Below, one piece after another: positions 58,704-64,000 of a stretch of 64,000 nucleotides of DNA. How positions within the stretch are numbered: position 1 is the stretch's first letter; each line of letters starts with the position of its first letter. This stretch comes from Falsiroseomonas ponticola (GTDB lineage Bacteria > Pseudomonadota > Alphaproteobacteria > Acetobacterales > Acetobacteraceae): NCBI RefSeq assembly GCF_016805305.1, contig NZ_JAERQN010000008.1, forward strand, positions 124,001-188,000. Reading direction: 5' to 3'. The notes beneath the pieces were generated by a model that had not been told where the DNA came from, did no database searches, and was given only the letters and a program-made list of their open reading frames with translations. The translations under genes and the position numbers were made by a program.

Positions 58704-60095
58704 TCACGCCGGCCAGGGCTGTTCGCCGAGGTCCCAGAACAGCCCGGCCATGATCTCCATCCCCTCCCGCATCAGCGGCCGCAGCGCGTGTTCGTTCGGC
58801 GCGTGCTGCGAACAGCCGGTGTAGGAATGCGGCAGGTAGACCGTCGGCAGCCCCAGCGTGACCGCGAAGGTGTCGTTCGGCAGCGACCCGCCGGCATTCG
58901 GCACGATCATCGGCACCTTGCCCGTGGTCTGGCGCACGGAAGCCGCGACCATCTGCGGCCAGGGCCCGTCCGGATCCATCCGCGTCGCCGCCCATTCCGC
59001 GCCCTGCTTCACCGCCTCCACCGTCACGTCGTCGAAGCCCGCTTCCGTCAGGTGCTTTCGGATGGCGGGGATGAAGGTGGAGGGGTGGCGATCCACGGTG
59101 TAGCGGATCTGGCAGCGGGCGAAGGCCTCCGGCGGCACGGCATTCACCGGCGCCCGAGGATGGCCGCATTCGAAGGCCAGCACCTCGAAGGTATTCCAGC
59201 CGAAGACCTTCTCCGCCGCGGTCAGCCCGGGCTCGCCCCACCAGTGATTGATCTCCGGCCCATCCTCCCCGCCATCGACGCGGCAGGAAGCGAGCGCGGC
59301 GCGCACGCTGTTCGGGATGCGCTCCGGCACCAGATCCCGCACCAGCACCTTGCCATCGCGATCGATGATGCTGGCGATGGCATGGGCCAGGCGGATACCG
59401 GGATTCGCGAGCAGCCCACCCCAGTTCCCGGAATGGTGCCCGCCCTCCCGGTACTTCACGCGCAAATCGAGCGCCAGCGCGCCCCGCGTGCCCAGCACCA
59501 GCGCCGGCACATCCGGCACCAGCCGCGGCCCGTCCGAGGCGATCAGCACATCGGCCTGGAGGTCATCGCGATGCGCGCGGGCGAATTCGTCGATGCCCGG
59601 CGATCCCACCTCCTCGCTCATCTCCAGCAGCAAGGTCACGTTGAAGCCGAGTTTTCCCCGGGTCTTCAGCACGGCCTCCAGCGCCGCCAGGTTCGCGCTG
59701 TGCTGGCCCTTGTTGTCCACGATGCCGCGGCCATAGAGCCGGTCGCCGCGCGGCGTGATGGTCCAGGGCGAGAGCCCCTCATGCCATTCCTTGTCGAGCC
59801 CCTGAACCGTGTCGCCATGGCCGTAGGTCAGCAAGGTCGGCAGCCCGGCATCCTCCACGCGGCGCGCGATCATGAAGGGGCCGCCCTTGCCCGCGGGGTT
59901 CGGATGCACCGTGCAGGTGAAGCCGATGCGCGTGAGGTCCGGCGCCATCTCCTGCTCGAGGTAGCGCAGCAGATGCGGGCCGGCGCCGGGCTCCTGGCTC
60001 GCGGTCGGGCAGGCGATGCGGCGCTCCAGCATCGCGAGGAAGCTGCCATCCTCGAACATCGCCCGCGCGGCGGCGATGGCGGCGTCGCGGCTCAT
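58704..60095 (-). CDS. M20 family metallopeptidase (ArgE/DapE-like)
   Basis: This 463-residue di-zinc peptidase has all expected ligands: His in LLTYGHGDTVQG, the bridging Asp in YGRGIVDNKGQHS, the catalytic Glu pair in LEMSEEVGSPG, Asp in IASDGPRLVPD and a late His in GCSQHAPNEHALRPL. The dimerisation lid contains REGGHHSGNWGG. It has no export signal. It overlaps the preceding M28 peptidase gene by 4 bp, and both are divergent from a peptide-type ABC importer. Peptides or N-acyl amino acids are likely substrates. Confidence 0.92.
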   Translation of the reverse strand: MSRDAAIAAARAMFEDGSFLAMLERRIACPTASQEPGAGPHLLRYLEQEMAPDLTRIGFTCTVHPNPAGKGGPFMIARRVEDAGLPTLLTYGHGDTVQGLDKEWHEGLSPWTITPRGDRLYGRGIVDNKGQHSANLAALEAVLKTRGKLGFNVTLLLEMSEEVGSPGIDEFARAHRDDLQADVLIASDGPRLVPDVPALVLGTRGALALDLRVKYREGGHHSGNWGGLLANPGIRLAHAIASIIDRDGKVLVRDLVPERIPNSVRAALASCRVDGGEDGPEINHWWGEPGLTAAEKVFGWNTFEVLAFECGHPRAPVNAVPPEAFARCQIRYTVDRHPSTFIPAIRKHLTEAGFDDVTVEAVKQGAEWAATRMDPDGPWPQMVAASVRQTTGKVPMIVPNAGGSLPNDTFAVTLGLPTVYLPHSYTGCSQHAPNEHALRPLMREGMEIMAGLFWDLGEQPWPA

Positions 60096-61831
60096 GCGCC
60101 CGTCGCCTGGCGCACGCGGCGCGTGGCGGCCCGCAGCGCGGCCACGAAGCGGTTCTGGCCGCGCATCAGCTCCACCATGGCGGGCTTCGCCAGCGCCGCG
60201 TCCAGCGCCGGCAGCTCCGCCGCCACGGCCAGCGTCGGCAGGGGCGGCACCGTATAGGCGGGATCATGCGCGAAGCGCGCCTCCCGCGTATAGTTGATGG
60301 GCACGAGGATGCGCGACAGGTCCTGCAGCGCCGCGTTGCGCACCGGGACGGGCGCGCCGCCCAGCCCGGCCAGCGCCTCCCGCAGCCCCGCGACCGCCGC
60401 CTTGGCCGGCGAGAGGTCCGCCATGCCCCTGGAGGCACCCTCATACTGCGCGATGGTCGCGTCGAACTCGTCGCAGGTCGCGGACCAGTCGAAGGGCAGC
60501 ACCTCGGCATTCGCGATGCGCAGCACCGACAGCAGGTAGATCTTCATGTCCACCAGCAGGATGTCGCGATCCGCGATCTCCAGCGTGTCGTTCTCCGTAT
60601 GCCAGGCGATGTTCGCCCCGCAGCCGGAGACCTCGTAGTAGTTCTTCTCCCGCCGCAGCGCCTCCGGCATCGTGCTGGACAGCATGAAGAAGCTCGGCAG
60701 GCCGATATTGTTGAAGGAGTAGTCGCCGGCCTGGGGCGGGCGGATGCATCTGATGTCGGCATCCGGCACCACGTCCCGGATCGCGCCCGCGGCCAGCGCG
60801 GCGCTTTCCGTGAAGGCGCGGGTCTGGTGGTAGGAGGTCGCCCATCGGCAGCCCGGGCTGTCGCAATTGATCTGCGCCAGGCAGTTCTCATCGAGATCCT
60901 GCGCGAAGGCATCGGTGAACCAGGTGGAGCCCGCATAGCGGCCGGTCGAATGCCCCGGCCACCAGGCGATCCTCACGCTGCGCTTCAGCGATCCGCGCTT
61001 CGCCCAGAGCACGCGCGCGATCTCCAGCATCGTCGCATCGCCCGTGGCGTTGTCGCCGACACCCACTTCCCAGCTGTCATAGTGGCCGTGCAGCAGGACG
61101 AACTTCTCCGGCTCCTCGGTGCCGGGGATGGTGACGACGGGGATGGATTGCGGGAACCAGCCTTCCTCCATCACCGTGCGGATCGTCGCCTCCCCGCCCG
61201 CCTCCGCCAGCGCCATCAGCGCCTGGCCATCGGGGTTGTTCACCGCCACCACGGGGATCTTCGGCTTGCGCGGCAGGTCGTGCAGGTCCGGGCTGCCCCA
61301 GATGGTGGTGCAGGTGCCCCAATGGATGTCGATGCCGGGATTGACGGCGATCAGGCCGACGCCGCCCCATTCCTCGATCAGGCTGGTCAGCGCGGGATTG
61401 CCGAAGCCCTCCATCACCACGATGCAGCCGCCGATCTTCCGGCGCACCTCCTCCACCGATCCGATCGATCCGCCGAAGAGCAGCCCGATGTCGCGGCTGT
61501 AGGACCGCAACGCCTTCGGGTTGGCCTTCAGCTTGACCAGCTTCGCCGTCCGCCCCTCCGGCACATGCAGCGCGGAGGAAGGCGGCTTGGCGCGGTAGCG
61601 CACGCCATTGGCCGTGACGGAGGCATCATGCGGAATCGAGAGGCAGATCTCCGGCTGGTGCACCTCCACCGGGATGCCGTGGCGGCGCAGCCGGTCCACG
61701 ATGACCGCGGCCGCCTTGTTCACGTCATCGGGCTTCCAGCGATGCATGCCCGCGAAGGTCGTGACCAGGTCCCAGGGCGCGTCGAGCGTGACGGCATCGA
61801 GGAAACCCTGTTCGTCGGCGGTGATCGGCAT
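60092..61831 (-). CDS. M28 family peptidase with PA domain and altered active site
   Basis: This 579-residue protein has an inserted protease-associated domain (about 100-230) and an M28 core. Metal ligands are visible in VLLHGHYDSWEVGVGDNATG, QINCDSPGC and NIAWHTENDTLEI. Where the family has the catalytic Glu pair (AEExGLxGS), this protein reads WWPGHSTGRYAGST, so both glutamates are missing. Activity may rely on another residue or be lost. No signal peptide is present. ATG 61831 follows AGGAGG. It heads the operon with the M20 gene. Confidence 0.85.
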   Translation of the reverse strand: MPITADEQGFLDAVTLDAPWDLVTTFAGMHRWKPDDVNKAAAVIVDRLRRHGIPVEVHQPEICLSIPHDASVTANGVRYRAKPPSSALHVPEGRTAKLVKLKANPKALRSYSRDIGLLFGGSIGSVEEVRRKIGGCIVVMEGFGNPALTSLIEEWGGVGLIAVNPGIDIHWGTCTTIWGSPDLHDLPRKPKIPVVAVNNPDGQALMALAEAGGEATIRTVMEEGWFPQSIPVVTIPGTEEPEKFVLLHGHYDSWEVGVGDNATGDATMLEIARVLWAKRGSLKRSVRIAWWPGHSTGRYAGSTWFTDAFAQDLDENCLAQINCDSPGCRWATSYHQTRAFTESAALAAGAIRDVVPDADIRCIRPPQAGDYSFNNIGLPSFFMLSSTMPEALRREKNYYEVSGCGANIAWHTENDTLEIADRDILLVDMKIYLLSVLRIANAEVLPFDWSATCDEFDATIAQYEGASRGMADLSPAKAAVAGLREALAGLGGAPVPVRNAALQDLSRILVPINYTREARFAHDPAYTVPPLPTLAVAAELPALDAALAKPAMVELMRGQNRFVAALRAATRRVRQATGA

Positions 61832-62015
61832 GGTGCGGCCTCCTGCTCCGCCGATGGCAGCACCGCGCCGCGGGTCGCGCAAGCCGTGCCCGCGCGTGAT
61901 GACGGCGCGGCAAGGCAGTGATCGGCGCGACCGATGTGCGAATCACCGCGCATACCCCATGGCCGAGGCGGCACGGAATGTGCTGCACTCCCCGCGACGT
62001 CAGAGGATGCCGCCC

Positions 62016-63695
62016 ATGAACCGCCGCTCCGTCCTGCTCGCCGCCACCGCGCTGACCGCCCTGCCGCGCCTGCCCGCCCTGGCCCAGGGCGCGCCCGGCG
62101 ACCCGATCCGGCCCCTCGTCCTCATCACCCGCCCGCAGGCCGCGGCGCCGGCGGCCTACCAGGCGGCGGAGCTGATCGCCCAGGAATGGCGCAAGCTCGG
62201 CCTGCAGGTGGAACTGCGCCCCCTGCCCAACCAGCAGATGAGCCAGGTGGTCTGGTACGAACGCCAGCGCTGGGACTTCACCATGTGGCAGATGGTCGGC
62301 CGGCCGGAGCGCGGCGACCCCGATGAGATGGTCTACAACCTCCTGCACTCCGCCAACATCGCCACCGGCTACAATTTCGTCGGCTACAGCAATCCCGACT
62401 ATGACCGCCTGGCGGAAGCGCAGCGGAGCGAGATGGACCAGACCCGCCGCGCTGCCATCGTGCGGGAGGTGCAGGAGGTCGTGAACCGCGACCAGCCCTA
62501 TGCCTTCCTCGTGCACCCCGTGAACCTTCAGGCCTTCAACAAGCAGGTCTTCGCGGAAGGCAGCGCGGTGAACCAGGCGGGGCTCGGCATCCGCAACTTC
62601 TGGAACTGGATCAGCCTGCAGCCTACCGGCCGCCAGCGCGACATCATCGTCAACTCCACGGAACCGGTGAAGGCGACCAACCCCTTCTATGTCAGCGGCG
62701 CGCCGGACAGTTGGGTAACGGACCTGGTCTGGGATCGCCTGATGCGCGTCGGCCCCGATGGCCTGCCGCAGCCCTGGGCGGCGGAGCGCGTGACGCAGGT
62801 GGATCCGCTCACCATCGACTGCGTCATCCGCCAGGGCATGACGCATCACGACGGCACGCCGGTGACGACGGAGGATGTCGTCTTCTCCTACGAGGTACCG
62901 GGCATGGGCGACGAATCGCCGATGTACAAGCCCTTCGTGCAGAACATCGCCTCCGTCACCGCCACCGATGCCCGCACCGTGCGCTTCGTGCTGAAGCGCC
63001 CGGACGCTGCCTTCCGCATCGCCGTGCTGGCCAAGCTCAACATCGTCTCCAAGCGCATCTGGGCGCCGGTGGTGCAGTACTACCTGAACCGTCCGCAGAA
63101 CCTCGAATCCTATGTTGAGGAACGGCCCGTGGGCTCCGGCCCCTACCGCTTCGTCCGCTCCCGCGTGAATGAGGAAGTGGTGCTGGAGGCGAACCCGAAC
63201 CATTGGGCGCGCCCCAAGGCCGATCGCTGGATCATGCGCATCATCCTCAACACGGAAGCAACGCTCGGCGCGCTCCGCCGTGGCGAGATCAACGTGCTGG
63301 CCGACTATTTCGGCGACCCCGACCTGGTGAAGACCATGGCGCGGCAGCTGCCCAACATGATCGCGGTGCGGGAGGAGGTCGATATCGGCTTCCAGTTCGT
63401 CGGCATGAATCTCCGCCGCCCGCCCTTCAGCGATGCCGCCTTCCGCCGCGCGCTGTCGGCTGCGGTGAACCGGGAGATGATGGCCGGCGCCGCCTGGAAC
63501 GGCCAGGCGGTTCCCTCCAACTCCATGGTCTCCCCGGCGCTCGCCGCCTGGCACGACCGCGGGATCGAGGGCCGCGTGCCCGGCGGCAATCTGGAGGGCG
63601 CGCGGCGGCTGCTGCAGGAAGCGGGCTACCGCATGGTCGGCAACCGCCTGCACTATCCCAGCGGCGTGCGCGAAACGACGACGCCCTACCAGTGA
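62016..63695 (+). CDS. Peptide/oligopeptide ABC substrate-binding protein (DppA-like)
   Basis: This 559-residue receptor has the signal MNRRSVLLAATALTALPRLP and cleavage at ALAQ. The SBP_bac_5 fold shows DPLTIDCVIRQGMTHHDGTP, TTEDVVFSYE, VGSGPYRFVRSRVNEEVVLE and FQFVGMNLRRPPFSDAAFRR. The order is unusual: residues 30-195 resemble the C-terminal lobe (VNRDQPYAFLVHPVNLQAFN) before a normal N-terminal start, suggesting an extra or permuted lobe. ATG 62016 has AGAGG upstream; ATG 62007 is possible. It is divergent from the peptidase operon. Confidence 0.85.
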   Translation: MNRRSVLLAATALTALPRLPALAQGAPGDPIRPLVLITRPQAAAPAAYQAAELIAQEWRKLGLQVELRPLPNQQMSQVVWYERQRWDFTMWQMVGRPERGDPDEMVYNLLHSANIATGYNFVGYSNPDYDRLAEAQRSEMDQTRRAAIVREVQEVVNRDQPYAFLVHPVNLQAFNKQVFAEGSAVNQAGLGIRNFWNWISLQPTGRQRDIIVNSTEPVKATNPFYVSGAPDSWVTDLVWDRLMRVGPDGLPQPWAAERVTQVDPLTIDCVIRQGMTHHDGTPVTTEDVVFSYEVPGMGDESPMYKPFVQNIASVTATDARTVRFVLKRPDAAFRIAVLAKLNIVSKRIWAPVVQYYLNRPQNLESYVEERPVGSGPYRFVRSRVNEEVVLEANPNHWARPKADRWIMRIILNTEATLGALRRGEINVLADYFGDPDLVKTMARQLPNMIAVREEVDIGFQFVGMNLRRPPFSDAAFRRALSAAVNREMMAGAAWNGQAVPSNSMVSPALAAWHDRGIEGRVPGGNLEGARRLLQEAGYRMVGNRLHYPSGVRETTTPYQ

Positions 63696-63702
63696 TCCTG
63701 CA

Positions 63703-64000
63703 TTGAAGCGCGTCCTCGGGCGGCTGGGGCACGCCATCTTCGTCCTCTGGGCGGTGGCGTCCCTGACCTTCGTCATGTTCCGGCTGATGCCGGGCGATCC
63801 CACGCTGAACTTCCTCTCGGAATCATTCAGCGAGGAGATGCGCGCGGCCCTGCTGACCTCCTTCGGGCTCGATCGCCCGCTGCCGGAGCAATACGTCCTC
63901 TACCTCGGCAGCCTGCTGCGGGGCGACCTCGGCGTCTCCTTCCTGCAGAAGAAGCCGGTGCTGGACATCCTGCTGGATGCGCTGCCGAACACGGTGGCGC
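63703..64000 (+). CDS. Peptide ABC importer permease (DppB-like), 3' end outside window
   Basis: The first 99 codons are present. The frame starts at TTG 63703, 7 nt after the receptor stop. It shows a first transmembrane helix (AIFVLWAVASLTFVMFRLMP) and the DppB signature GDPTLNFLSES, then LLTSFGLDRPLPEQYVLYLG and LLRGDLGVSFLQKKPVLDIL. This is a type I importer permease of the Dpp/Opp class, the likely partner of the receptor gene just upstream. A DppC-like gene probably follows beyond 64000. Confidence 0.88.
   Translation, partial: MKRVLGRLGHAIFVLWAVASLTFVMFRLMPGDPTLNFLSESFSEEMRAALLTSFGLDRPLPEQYVLYLGSLLRGDLGVSFLQKKPVLDILLDALPNTVA

Overview
The window is a compact, high-GC (roughly 70 percent) bacterial chromosome segment with about 60 protein genes on both strands, many joined by 4-bp ATGA stop/start overlaps. 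The most likely source is an alphaproteobacterium of the Acetobacteraceae, such as a Roseomonas-type organism. The pointers are the FlbD-type flagellar regulator, a PhyR/NepR/EcfG general stress module, a membrane-bound ferritin (MbfA), and four scattered TctC/Bug solute receptors with no membrane partners. This assignment is inferred from gene content. I saw no phage, transposase, CRISPR array or integron.

Layout. 1-11195: a partial periplasmic protein, an orphan molybdenum hydroxylase large subunit, a formylglycine sulfatase, a winged-helix/TPR regulator, a hydrolase-like/MFS/LysE operon, an orphan LivJ-type receptor, PhhB and a mini-metalloprotease. 11439-20200: one continuous flagellar operon, fliF-fliG-fliH-fliN-flbD-flhA-flhF-flhG. 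20217-23620: a Fur-box-controlled haem receptor and a TPR-methyltransferase. 23650-27116: an OpgC-like acyltransferase, an SGNH hydrolase, a PhyR-like protein with a degenerate receiver, NepR, and a convergent EcfG sigma factor. 27235-36300: formate-THF ligase, an M24 peptidase, three TctC receptors, OmpW behind an FNR-like box, and a LysR/DUF3830 pair. 36445-42498: a PhnW-like aminotransferase, a PotABCD-type ABC importer and an AspA/AstE-like deacylase, interrupted by unusual repeats. 42553-49057: a VWA protein, a fourth TctC, a crotonase, two exoD paralogues, and a cobalamin riboswitch driving btuB. 49079-54093: an MFS carrier, otsBA (trehalose), tRNA-Leu(CAA) and mbfA. 54219-64000: a YghU-type GST, a frameshifted GAF-GGDEF-EAL protein, dienelactone hydrolase and CMD proteins, and a peptide-use locus (M20 and M28 peptidases divergent from dppA/dppB-like genes).

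How it works together. The flagellar block makes the MS ring and switch (FliF, FliG, FliN), the export apparatus (FliH, FlhA), the class-control activator (FlbD) and the polar number/placement GTPase and ATPase (FlhF, FlhG). Iron and B12 acquisition are each governed by a recognisable upstream element (Fur box, cobalamin riboswitch). Trehalose synthesis, the EcfG module, MbfA and YghU fit stress tolerance. The many receptors, peptidases and hydrolases suggest scavenging of carboxylates, peptides and possibly aminophosphonates.

The strongest candidates for something new are the PhyR-like protein with a Glu in place of its phospho-accepting Asp, the PhnW-ABC-deacylase locus, and two dense repeat structures inside that locus. 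Several other genes keep a family fold but have lost catalytic residues (crotonase, DLH-like protein, M28 peptidase, FlhF).
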